Shown: positions 5,537 through 12,367 of the stretch, in pieces
How positions within the stretch are numbered: position 1 is the stretch's first letter
Layout: every line of letters starts with the position of its first letter
Program-made: the position numbers and the translations under genes
Source: DATDEW01 sp046590205
GTDB lineage: Bacteria; Bacteroidota; Ignavibacteria; Palsa-1295
DNA length: 12,367 nt
NCBI GenBank assembly: GCA_046590205.1
Contig: JBKJTT010000010.1
Span: 1-12,367, forward strand
Direction of reading: 5' to 3'
The notes under the pieces: generated by a model
Seen by the model: the letters and a program-made list of their open reading frames with translations, nothing else
Database searches by the model: none
Told to the model about the DNA's origin: nothing

Positions 5537-7486
5537 ATGAAAAAGATACTTTTTCTTTCTTTTTTGATCACATTGCCACTCATTGCCCAAAGCCAGTACC
5601 GCATTACGGGTGTAGTGCAAGATCAAACCTTTACACAATATGTGGCAGGCGCACGCATAACATTGTTTACAAAGGATACTATTTATTTTCGTGAAACTCG
5701 CACGGATGCTTCCGGAAAATATTCGTTCGTAAATGTTCCTGCAAATACGTATTCGCTAGGCATCGCGAAACTCAATAAAGAATATCGACAGGAAACAGTG
5801 AAGATTTCTTCCGATTCCTCGTTCGATTTTGGATTATTACCCGAGACTCAACAAGGAAAATGGGATGTCATTGTGAAATCACCGGAAGCTTTAGGTGGAA
5901 CGGATCTTGGAATATTGTTGCCAAATGGGAATGTTTTTTATTGTCACGACACAAAAGACCCATTTATTTTCAATTTTCAAACCAATGATACAATGTCCGT
6001 ACAAGGTGATAATACGATTCAGGGCTGTGCAGCCCCACTATTATTACCTGACGGGAAAATAATTTTTGTTGGCGGTGCTGATCGCGATGTCTATGGACCA
6101 GGTACACGCATCGTAAAAACGTATGACTATCTCACCGGTCTTTGGCAGAAGCAGCCAAACATTAAAGGCTACCGTTGGTACCCCAGTATGACACGCCTCA
6201 CTGATGGAAAATTGTTAGTAACGGGGGGAGGCACACAACTAAACCCGCAACGTACTAATTCTAGCGAAATTTATAATCCCATAGACGGAACATCGCAAAT
6301 AGTTGATACAACAACTATCCCGCAGGAGCAATCACCCATCCTTCAGTTGTACAATGGAAAAGTGTTAATGACACACCGACCGCCACAGTTGTATGATCCT
6401 TCAACACAACAATGGAATGCCGCCGCCGATTTTCTTCAGGGTAATCGAATGCCCAATGGCGACCATGCCGACCATGAGTTAGTCCAGTTACCGGAAAAAA
6501 TGGTTGTCGCTATCGGATACCGTTCATTTACCCCCGGAGTGCCAGGAAAGCTCATCGAAAAATATAGCGAACAAACGAACACATGGACGTACGGAGCAAA
6601 CTCTAATCCTGTTCGTTCACGCCCAGAAGTAATTTTACTTCCAGGTAAAAATATTCTAGTTATGGCAGGATACAAAGAAGATATTCTGGATACAACATCT
6701 GTCAATAAATATGGAATGATGAATATTACGGACATCTATAATCCCTATACTGATCAATGGAGGCGGTTAGCCCGCATGAATTATTTCCGCGAATACCATG
6801 CACTGGCAACATTGGTCCCTGACGGTAGAGTTATTATGGTCGGAGGAGAAGGTGAGCCCGGGAACAAACCGCCACAAAGCATTATTGAAGCATTCACGCC
6901 ACCTTCGCTCTTCAGAGGAGTAAGGCCTGAAATCATGAACTTTATACCGAAGATTCTTGAACGTGGAAGTACTATAACATTCGATGTGATAAAAACTGAT
7001 TCTGTCACACAAGTCATTTTAATGTCCACGACCTCTGTGACTCACATGATGAATTGTGGAAATAATCGTTACGTAGAATTAGACTTTATCCAAACAGGGA
7101 ATACCATATCGGCACATATCCCTTCTGATTCCTTGAATGTCCTTAATGGGTACTACCAACTTATAGCACTTGTAGATGATATTCCCTCTGTGTCAAAAAT
7201 CATACAGGTTGGAAACGCTGTTACATCGAGTACATCATCAGAAATTTTAAAGGAAATAGTACTTACTCTTTATCCAAATCCTGCACTGCAGCAATTTACT
7301 GTTGAACTTCCGAATAAGATATTCAGCATCACCGTCACAGACGTGACAGGAAGAATAATCTACGCACAGAAAAACATCTCGAACAATATACAGATTGACA
7401 GCAAAGATTTTCCTGCGGGAATGTATGTGGTGCAGACGCGGAATGACAACATAATCTTTAGCAAAAAAATAATTATCTGTAAGTGA
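5537..7486 (+). CDS. Secreted copper radical oxidase (galactose/glyoxal oxidase type) with T9SS sorting domain
   Basis: A 649-residue enzyme expected to oxidise alcohols or aldehydes with O2 and release H2O2 outside the cell. Residues 1-20 are a signal peptide. Residues about 22-100 form a CarboxypepD_reg-like beta domain (YRITGVVQDQ, TDASGKYSFVNVPANTYSL). Kelch-type repeats follow from about 108 to 445 (LLPDGKIIFVGG, LTDGKLLVTGG, LVPDGRVIMVGG). Residues about 463-558 match DUF1929. The active-site set is complete by family comparison: Cys164 (QGCAAP) and Tyr215 (RWYPS) for the Cys-Tyr crosslink, Tyr420-His421 (REYHAL) and His503 (SVTHMM) as copper ligands. The RWYPS form and the lack of an obvious counterpart to the stacking tryptophan of galactose oxidase favour a glyoxal-oxidase-like active site. 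The tail (LYPNPALQQF onward) is a T9SS sorting domain nearly identical to that of the upstream hydrolase. It lies 14 bp downstream of the hydrolase gene in the same operon. The real substrate is unknown. Confidence 0.85.
   Translation: MKKILFLSFLITLPLIAQSQYRITGVVQDQTFTQYVAGARITLFTKDTIYFRETRTDASGKYSFVNVPANTYSLGIAKLNKEYRQETVKISSDSSFDFGLLPETQQGKWDVIVKSPEALGGTDLGILLPNGNVFYCHDTKDPFIFNFQTNDTMSVQGDNTIQGCAAPLLLPDGKIIFVGGADRDVYGPGTRIVKTYDYLTGLWQKQPNIKGYRWYPSMTRLTDGKLLVTGGGTQLNPQRTNSSEIYNPIDGTSQIVDTTTIPQEQSPILQLYNGKVLMTHRPPQLYDPSTQQWNAAADFLQGNRMPNGDHADHELVQLPEKMVVAIGYRSFTPGVPGKLIEKYSEQTNTWTYGANSNPVRSRPEVILLPGKNILVMAGYKEDILDTTSVNKYGMMNITDIYNPYTDQWRRLARMNYFREYHALATLVPDGRVIMVGGEGEPGNKPPQSIIEAFTPPSLFRGVRPEIMNFIPKILERGSTITFDVIKTDSVTQVILMSTTSVTHMMNCGNNRYVELDFIQTGNTISAHIPSDSLNVLNGYYQLIALVDDIPSVSKIIQVGNAVTSSTSSEILKEIVLTLYPNPALQQFTVELPNKIFSITVTDVTGRIIYAQKNISNNIQIDSKDFPAGMYVVQTRNDNIIFSKKIIICK
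7291..7434 (+). repeat. 144-bp sorting-domain repeat, copy 2 (oxidase tail)
   Basis: Direct repeat partner of 5327-5470, about 96.5% identical by hand count, lying 1964 bp downstream in the same orientation. The last 17 or so codons after the repeat are unrelated in detail between the two genes. Confidence 0.9.
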
Positions 7487-7653
7487 TGTCCAATCAAATA
7501 AATCGTGATTTTTGTAATGAATCGGGTCGGGGGATAGTTATCCTTTCAGTTCATACTTGGCAATTAAATCTATTGGTTGAGTAAACTGACTATACAATGT
7601 GCTGTAAGATGGAAGTACAAACATCTAACCTAAAACTGATATGGACTTAATTT

Positions 7654-8559
7654 TTATTTCGTGCGTTCTTGTTTTTCTATTCCCGTATGTGATTCAGCAT
7701 GAAGCTTATTCATTCTCTCTACTTCTTCCTTCGTACCCTCTTGAGCATTAATGGTAAACGGTGTAGTATAAACTTTGTTATCTGTCTTAAATATCAACCA
7801 GCCGTGATATCGATCTGCCTTGGTGAAGAAAATATGATACATAAACCTGCCCTCAGAAAACGAAGTAATCACACGAAAATAATCCTTCGATTTTTCTCCC
7901 ACAATAAAAAAATGAAATTTTTCGCCATTTATATTTTGTAGTTGTGCGGTGTCAAGACTACCTTGTTTTGTCGTGAGAACAATGTCGATCATACTGAGCG
8001 CACCCGTGATAAATTTATTTCCCATTGGTTTCATTTCGATGTTGATCCCATCAACAGTGCTTTTCCATACATCGCTTGTTGGAGCCAGCTTCATTGACGG
8101 TTTTCCTTTTACTGTAAGTGAGTTCACCGAGAATGTAGAGTTAGCTCCCGCTGGCTGATAATCTGTAATGACAGTCCATTTCCCTCCAAATGGGAAAGTC
8201 GTTATGACAGAATATGTGCCATCCGTTTCTGGTTTTGCAAGTAGATATTCAAAATAGGTAAATGCGCTGTCTATCACGATGACGTGAAAATCTGATCTTT
8301 GATCAATTCCTACGCGTATTTTTCCCCCATCCGAACTTGTCGTCTGGGGCAGAATCGTAAGGGTTGTTTTCTTGCCTGAGACGATCTCTTTCGGGTTAGA
8401 ATGTACCTCGATAAAATACGTGGGGACACTTTCCTTTTGTACCGCTAATGCGATAGAATCCTTTTTCAATGGAATAGCAGATTCCTTTTTTGAACAGGAT
8501 AAAAGAAAAAATATCATTACAAGTACGAGCAGAGCTGACAATCGAATTCTTTGCTGCAT
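7654..8559 (-). CDS. Lipoprotein with two beta-sandwich-like repeats, metal-efflux neighbourhood
   Basis: A 301-residue predicted lipoprotein. The signal peptide ends in the lipobox LLSC with Cys22, followed by SKKES. Two similar regions follow: residues about 45-141 (IEVHSNPKEIVSGKKTTL, DGTYSVITTFPFGGKWTV, DYQPAG) and about 150-285 (FHFFIVGEKSKDYFRVI, GRFMYHIFFTKADRYHGW). The first resembles YtkA/FixH-like beta-sandwich proteins often found beside copper or heavy-metal RND pumps. In the relatives I know, the segment after the hydrophobic strand usually has a His-rich stretch (like HxHP); here it reads YFEYLLAKP, so metal binding may be lost. It lies downstream of the DUF305 gene across a strong hairpin and has its own promoter candidate. 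Its stop is 167 bp from the convergent oxidase gene. A role in periplasmic or surface metal handling is inferred only from context. Confidence 0.7.
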   Translation of the reverse strand: MQQRIRLSALLVLVMIFFLLSCSKKESAIPLKKDSIALAVQKESVPTYFIEVHSNPKEIVSGKKTTLTILPQTTSSDGGKIRVGIDQRSDFHVIVIDSAFTYFEYLLAKPETDGTYSVITTFPFGGKWTVITDYQPAGANSTFSVNSLTVKGKPSMKLAPTSDVWKSTVDGINIEMKPMGNKFITGALSMIDIVLTTKQGSLDTAQLQNINGEKFHFFIVGEKSKDYFRVITSFSEGRFMYHIFFTKADRYHGWLIFKTDNKVYTTPFTINAQEGTKEEVERMNKLHAESHTGIEKQERTK

Positions 8560-8572
8560 TATATATTGAAGT

Positions 8573-8601
8573 TATATAAAAAGATGTATTCACCAAATCA
8601 A
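8573..8601 (-). promoter_or_regulatory. Promoter candidate for the two-repeat lipoprotein
   Basis: On the - strand, TTGATT (8601-8596), a 17-nt spacer and TATATA (8578-8573) lie just upstream of the lipoprotein ATG at 8559. The -35 box overlaps the outer arm of the terminator hairpin by two bases. The match is moderate (4 of 6 in each box). Confidence 0.35.
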
Positions 8602-8632
8602 AGACAGCCATGCACATCTGCGGGCTGTCTTT
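8600..8632 (-). terminator. Hairpin terminator after the DUF305 gene
   Basis: AAAGACAGCC (8600-8609) and GGCTGTCTTT (8623-8632) form a perfect 10-bp stem with a 13-nt loop, about 20 bp past the DUF305 stop. On the - strand the stem ends in TTT and then GATTTGG, so the U-tract is short. On the + strand it ends TTTTC. It probably ends or attenuates the efflux operon before the lipoprotein gene. Confidence 0.7.
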
Positions 8633-8650
8633 TCATGGAATGAGCGTCAC

Positions 8651-9070
8651 TTAATGACCATACCACTTTTTTCTCCAATCTTTCAACATGGAGATTTCTT
8701 TCTCTTGAGCAGTAATAATATCTTGCGCCAGTTTTTTTAACTCGGGACGCGCTGTTTTCTTCAGAGCGTCTTTCGCCATTGCAATAGCCCCTTCATGGTG
8801 AGGGATCATCATGTCTATGAAGCGGTCTTCATAGTCCTTGTCAGCTGGTCCGAGCTTTTCGACCATCATCTGATTCATTTTATTCATATCCTTGTCCATA
8901 TCTCCATGCATATCTTTCACGTCATGATGGCCCGCTGTTGTCGAACTATCATGATGATCGTTTGTTGATTGAACCGCCGGAGTGGACATTTCGGCTTGCT
9001 CTGTTTTTTTTGAGCAGCCGAAAAGCAACGCCACAGATAGAAACGAAACCGTTAATAATGAATTTTTCAT
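8651..9070 (-). CDS. DUF305 metal-binding lipoprotein (CopM-like)
   Basis: A 139-residue predicted lipoprotein of the DUF305 family, whose members include copper- or silver-binding periplasmic proteins. The lipobox is LFGC with Cys19. Residues about 38-70 are a His/Met/Asp-rich linker (DHHDSSTTAGHHD, DMHGDMDKDMNKMNQMM) able to bind soft metals. The DUF305 helix pair follows: FIDMMIPHHEGAIAMAKDAL with the diagnostic His91-His92-Glu93, then a second helix (LAQDIITAQEKEISMLKDW). A Shine-Dalgarno-like AAAGGA lies 7 nt before the ATG, clearer than for most genes here. It sits 74 bp after the RND pump gene and is followed by the hairpin at 8600-8632, so it is probably the last gene of that operon. 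Periplasmic metal sequestration is the likely role. Confidence 0.87.
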   Translation of the reverse strand: MKNSLLTVSFLSVALLFGCSKKTEQAEMSTPAVQSTNDHHDSSTTAGHHDVKDMHGDMDKDMNKMNQMMVEKLGPADKDYEDRFIDMMIPHHEGAIAMAKDALKKTARPELKKLAQDIITAQEKEISMLKDWRKKWYGH

Positions 9071-9144
9071 GTTGTATCCTTTTGATGTGTTTATAAATTG
9101 TTCGTTTACTGAAAAATAAAATGGGGGAAATCCATACGCATGGT

Positions 9145-12100
9145 TTATTCCTTGAAATCATTTTTATGTGATTCCTCCGTAAGGTATTTATCCAATGCAG
9201 GTTTCCCGAATGCAAAAAAGACGACAGGCGTGACGAGTATATCAAGCAGTGTCGAACTGATTAATCCTCCCAAGATCACAACAGCAACAGGATAGAGAAT
9301 TTCTTTTCCCGTTTCTCCGCTTGCAAGTACCAGCGGTACCAATGCTAACCCAGCTGTTAAAGCTGTCATGAGGACGGGTACAAGTCTCTCAAGTGATCCG
9401 CGAATGATCATCTGCTTCGTGAATGCTTCTCCTTCTTCTTTTACTAAATGAATATAGTGAGAGATCATCATAATACCATTACGCGATGCAATACCAGTGA
9501 GTGTGATAAAACCCACGAGACTTGCAATAGAGATCGTACGGTCGGTAAGAAGAATTGCAATAACGCTTCCGATAAGAGCAAGAGGGATATTTAGAAGAAC
9601 TTGCAATACAATACGCGACGATCGGAAATGCGTATAGAGCACCAAAAACATCGCCGCAAGCGAAAAAAGGCTGAGAATGCCGATAAGGCGAGACGCCGAT
9701 TGCTGAGATTCGAATTGTCCGCTAAAGTTCACAAAAAAACCTTCCGGAAATGTTACCTTTTCTTTTATTGCTTTTTGCATTTCGCCTACGACATCCCCAA
9801 GCGAACGTCCTTCAACATTTGCTTGAATGACAATGCGCCGTTGGCTATTCTCGTGATTAATAACATTCGCCCCACTGCCGACCTCAATCGTAGCAACATT
9901 GCGTAATGGGATCAGCGTACTATGCGGACCGGGAATAAAGAGATTGGAAATATCTTCCAGTCCCGAATGTGTTACGGAATCAGCCTTAAGAATAAGTGCA
10001 TACGTAGCCTGTCCCTTCAAGATCTGTCCTACAACTTTACCGTTCAATGCAGTTTCAAGATATTCCACTATCTCCCCTGGTGTAATCCCATAGCGAACTG
10101 CAGCTTCTCGATCAATGCGAATAGGGATTTGGGGAATAAGAGTCTGCTTTTCCACGGAAACATCTACCGCGCCGGGTATGGCGGAAATAACCGAACGTAC
10201 TTCTTCTGCTTTTGAACGAAGAGTGCTCAGATCATTTCCAAAGAGTTTAATGGCAATCTGAGCGCGCACCCCAGAAAGCAAATGATCGAGGCGGTGAGAG
10301 ATTGGCTGTCCAATATTTACGACCACTGGAAAAACAGCGAGTTTATCGCGTATGTCATGAAGCACTTCTTCCTTGCTTCTTTCGGATTCCTTGAGGTCCA
10401 CATCAATTTCACTTGAGTGGGTACCTTCGGCATGTTCGTCTAACTCTGCTCTTCCTGTCCGCCGGGCAACGGTTTTTACTTCAGGGATGGTCAGTAATGC
10501 TTTTTCAGCAAGAGAACCGATCCTGTTTGATTCCTCTAATGATGTACCGGGCGTTCCGAGGAAGTTGATCGTAAGCGATCCCTCATTGAATGGGGGTAAA
10601 AACTCCGAACCAAAAAAAGGAATGACTGCCAAAGCAGCAAGAAAAAGTACGATCCCAGCTATCATCACTGTTCGAGGCTTGTCAAGTGTCTTCTGCAATA
10701 TCTTTTGATCACGATTTTTCAACCACCGGACAAGGAATCCTTCTTTTTCATGATCCATTATTTTTGCCTTTGGAAGCAAGTAGGAAGCTAATGCTGGGGT
10801 CACGGTCAACGAAACAAGAAGACTCGCAAGAATAGACGTAATATATGCTATCCCCAATGGAGCAAATATTTTCCCTTCGATCCCGCCAAGCGCAAAGAGC
10901 GGTAAAAAAACCAACACGACAAGTACCGTCGCGTACACGATTGAATTTCGTACTTCTTTCGAAGCGCGATAGACAACAACAAGAGGTGGTAATGGGGCAG
11001 TGCTTGCACGATTCTCCCGCAATCTGCGAAAAACATTTTCGACATCAACAATAGCGTCATCCACCAATTCGCCGATCGCAATGGCAAGCCCTCCCAGAGT
11101 CATTGTATTGATCGAGACGTCAAACATCTTAAAGATGATAGCCGTCACAACGAGTGAGAGAGGAATTGCCGTAAGCGTAATAACCGTCGTCCTAAAATTC
11201 AGTAGAAATAAGAAAAGAATAATAATGACGAGAATCGCTCCATCTCGCAACGCACTAACGACGTTGCCAATTGCAGATTGAATAAAATGGGATTGTCGGA
11301 ACACATTCCGTTCCAACTTTACATCGTGCGGCAATGTGCTTTGAAGTTCAGTAAGCGCATTATCTATCTTCTCTGTCAGCTCCAAGGTGTTAGCGTTCGG
11401 CTGCTTTTCTATTGAGATAATGACTGCCTGCTTACCATTAAGACTTGCATCTCCACGTTTGACCTGCACGCCGTAAGTGACCGAAGCAACATTGCGAATG
11501 AGAATGGGCACGTTGGTCTGAGTGCTTTTGATAACGGTATTTCCAATATCTTCGAGTGATGTTGTGCGAGCGATATTTCTGATAAGATATTCTTCACCCT
11601 CTTTAGATACATATCCCCCTGTCGTATTTGCACTCACCGAACTTAATGCTTCTTCTATCTCTCTGAGTGAAATATCAAAAGCCTTCAGCTTTGCATTGTC
11701 AATGAGGACGTGATATTGCTTCACACCGCCTCCAATATTTATTACTTGGGCAACGCCCGGAATCGTCAGAAGGCGTTGCCGTATGGTAAAATCAGCGATC
11801 GTTCGCAGATCCATCGGTGATGTTGTATCGGAAGTAAGTCCGACCATCATGATCTGTCCCATGACTGACGAGACAGGAGTAAGTGACGGGACGACATTTT
11901 TGGGGAGACGACCTGCGACCGATTGCAGGCGTTCGTTCACTAATTGACGATCAAGATAAATATCTGTATTCCAACCAAATTCGACGTAAATAATAGAAAG
12001 ACCAATTCCCGAAACCGAACGAACACGCTCGACGCCCGGAGCACCGTTCATCGCCGTTTCTATCGGCAGCGACACCAGAGGCTCTACTTCCTCCGGAGCC

Positions 12101-12267
12101 ATCCCTTCTGCCTCCACCATGATCGTTACGGTAGGGCGATTAAGGTTCGGAAGAACATCAACAGGTAAATTTACGAGGACAAGTGTGCCATAGATAAGGA
12201 CCAGCAAAGCACCCGAGACAATAAAGACTCGGTTGCGAAGAGAAAATTGAATAATTTTATCAAACAT
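9145..12267 (-). CDS. CzcA/CusA-family heavy-metal RND efflux pump
   Basis: A complete 1040-residue inner-membrane proton/metal antiporter, normal length for the family. Predicted membrane helices: TM1 about 14-33, TM2-6 about 340-497, TM7 about 533-552, TM8-12 about 863-1018, with two large periplasmic loops between them. TM4 has the acidic signature GELVDDAIVDVENV (Glu400, Asp403, Asp404, Asp408, Glu410), corresponding to the proton-relay motif of heavy-metal RND pumps. The methionine triad of CusA is not conserved: the equivalent places read GTPGTS, LDHLLSG (His662) and RYGITP. A divalent-metal or unassigned subfamily is therefore possible despite the DUF305 neighbour. The start ATG lies 20 nt after the stop of the membrane fusion protein gene, and no outer-membrane channel gene is in the window. 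The substrate is undecided between Cu/Ag and Zn/Co/Ni/Cd types. Confidence 0.93.
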   Translation of the reverse strand: MFDKIIQFSLRNRVFIVSGALLVLIYGTLVLVNLPVDVLPNLNRPTVTIMVEAEGMAPEEVEPLVSLPIETAMNGAPGVERVRSVSGIGLSIIYVEFGWNTDIYLDRQLVNERLQSVAGRLPKNVVPSLTPVSSVMGQIMMVGLTSDTTSPMDLRTIADFTIRQRLLTIPGVAQVINIGGGVKQYHVLIDNAKLKAFDISLREIEEALSSVSANTTGGYVSKEGEEYLIRNIARTTSLEDIGNTVIKSTQTNVPILIRNVASVTYGVQVKRGDASLNGKQAVIISIEKQPNANTLELTEKIDNALTELQSTLPHDVKLERNVFRQSHFIQSAIGNVVSALRDGAILVIIILFLFLLNFRTTVITLTAIPLSLVVTAIIFKMFDVSINTMTLGGLAIAIGELVDDAIVDVENVFRRLRENRASTAPLPPLVVVYRASKEVRNSIVYATVLVVLVFLPLFALGGIEGKIFAPLGIAYITSILASLLVSLTVTPALASYLLPKAKIMDHEKEGFLVRWLKNRDQKILQKTLDKPRTVMIAGIVLFLAALAVIPFFGSEFLPPFNEGSLTINFLGTPGTSLEESNRIGSLAEKALLTIPEVKTVARRTGRAELDEHAEGTHSSEIDVDLKESERSKEEVLHDIRDKLAVFPVVVNIGQPISHRLDHLLSGVRAQIAIKLFGNDLSTLRSKAEEVRSVISAIPGAVDVSVEKQTLIPQIPIRIDREAAVRYGITPGEIVEYLETALNGKVVGQILKGQATYALILKADSVTHSGLEDISNLFIPGPHSTLIPLRNVATIEVGSGANVINHENSQRRIVIQANVEGRSLGDVVGEMQKAIKEKVTFPEGFFVNFSGQFESQQSASRLIGILSLFSLAAMFLVLYTHFRSSRIVLQVLLNIPLALIGSVIAILLTDRTISIASLVGFITLTGIASRNGIMMISHYIHLVKEEGEAFTKQMIIRGSLERLVPVLMTALTAGLALVPLVLASGETGKEILYPVAVVILGGLISSTLLDILVTPVVFFAFGKPALDKYLTEESHKNDFKE

Positions 12268-12287
12268 GTATCGTACGGAAGAGATAG

Positions 12288-12367
12288 TTATGGCAGATTT
12301 TGTTTAAAGAGATTCAGATTTGTTGTTGCAACCCGATCTCCGGCTGCTACTCCGCTTATTACTTCTA
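12288..12367 (-). CDS. Membrane fusion protein (HlyD/CusB-like) of the RND pump, C-terminal end only
   Basis: The last 25 codons and stop are visible: EVISGVAAGDRVATTNLNLF followed by KQNLP and TAA at 12290-12288. The pattern V.I.SG...GDRV is typical of the C-terminal membrane-proximal end of RND periplasmic adaptor proteins, and it lies directly upstream of the pump gene with a 20-nt gap, as in czcBA and cusBA. The rest is outside the window. The call rests on a short stretch plus context. Confidence 0.75.
   Translation of the reverse strand, partial: EVISGVAAGDRVATTNLNLFKQNLP

Noticed and set aside
7487..7653. Search for a terminator between the convergent oxidase and lipoprotein genes
   Set aside because: Only 4-6 bp stems are seen (for example GGAT/ATCC near 7534-7545), too weak to call.

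Overview
The window looks like a chromosomal segment of a moderately AT-rich bacterium from the Bacteroidota / Ignavibacteriota / Chlorobiota-like group. The main evidence is two secreted proteins ending in a type IX secretion system (T9SS) type A sorting domain, a system largely confined to that superphylum. Most start codons lack a clear Shine-Dalgarno sequence, which also fits. Species or genus cannot be read from the sequence.

Layout. (1) Positions 1-2100 resemble the control region of a phage or integrative element. A LexA/CI-type HTH-S24 repressor on the + strand diverges from at least two leftward genes: a 245-residue unknown with a possible DUF3102-like segment, and a partial unknown that runs off the window edge. 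The 96-bp divergent spacer holds a perfect 13-bp inverted repeat and a perfect 9-bp inverted repeat, both strong operator candidates. (2) Positions 2101-2505 have no convincing gene but carry a sigma70-like promoter candidate and a perfect 9-bp hairpin. (3) Positions 2506-3750 are an IS3-family insertion sequence on the - strand. Its orfA and A7 slippery site are intact, orfB is broken by two single-base losses, and the terminal inverted repeats are recognisable. (4) Positions 3921-7486 hold a tight two-gene + strand operon: a secreted GH30-like glycoside hydrolase and a secreted copper radical oxidase (galactose/glyoxal oxidase type) with every copper and cofactor residue in place. Their sorting tails are almost identical at DNA level over 144 bp. 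(5) Positions 7654-12367 are a - strand metal-efflux cluster, in transcription order: the end of a membrane fusion protein, a CzcA/CusA-type RND pump, a DUF305 lipoprotein and, after a terminator, a lipoprotein with two beta-sandwich-like repeats.

How it may work together. The hydrolase/oxidase pair suggests extracellular attack on a polysaccharide, with the oxidase acting on released sugars, alcohols or aldehydes and producing H2O2. The convergent cluster exports and buffers a heavy metal. A copper link between oxidase and efflux cluster is tempting but unproven: the RND pump lacks the methionine triad of CusA, so its substrate is open. The repressor region is probably unrelated mobile DNA beside these genes.
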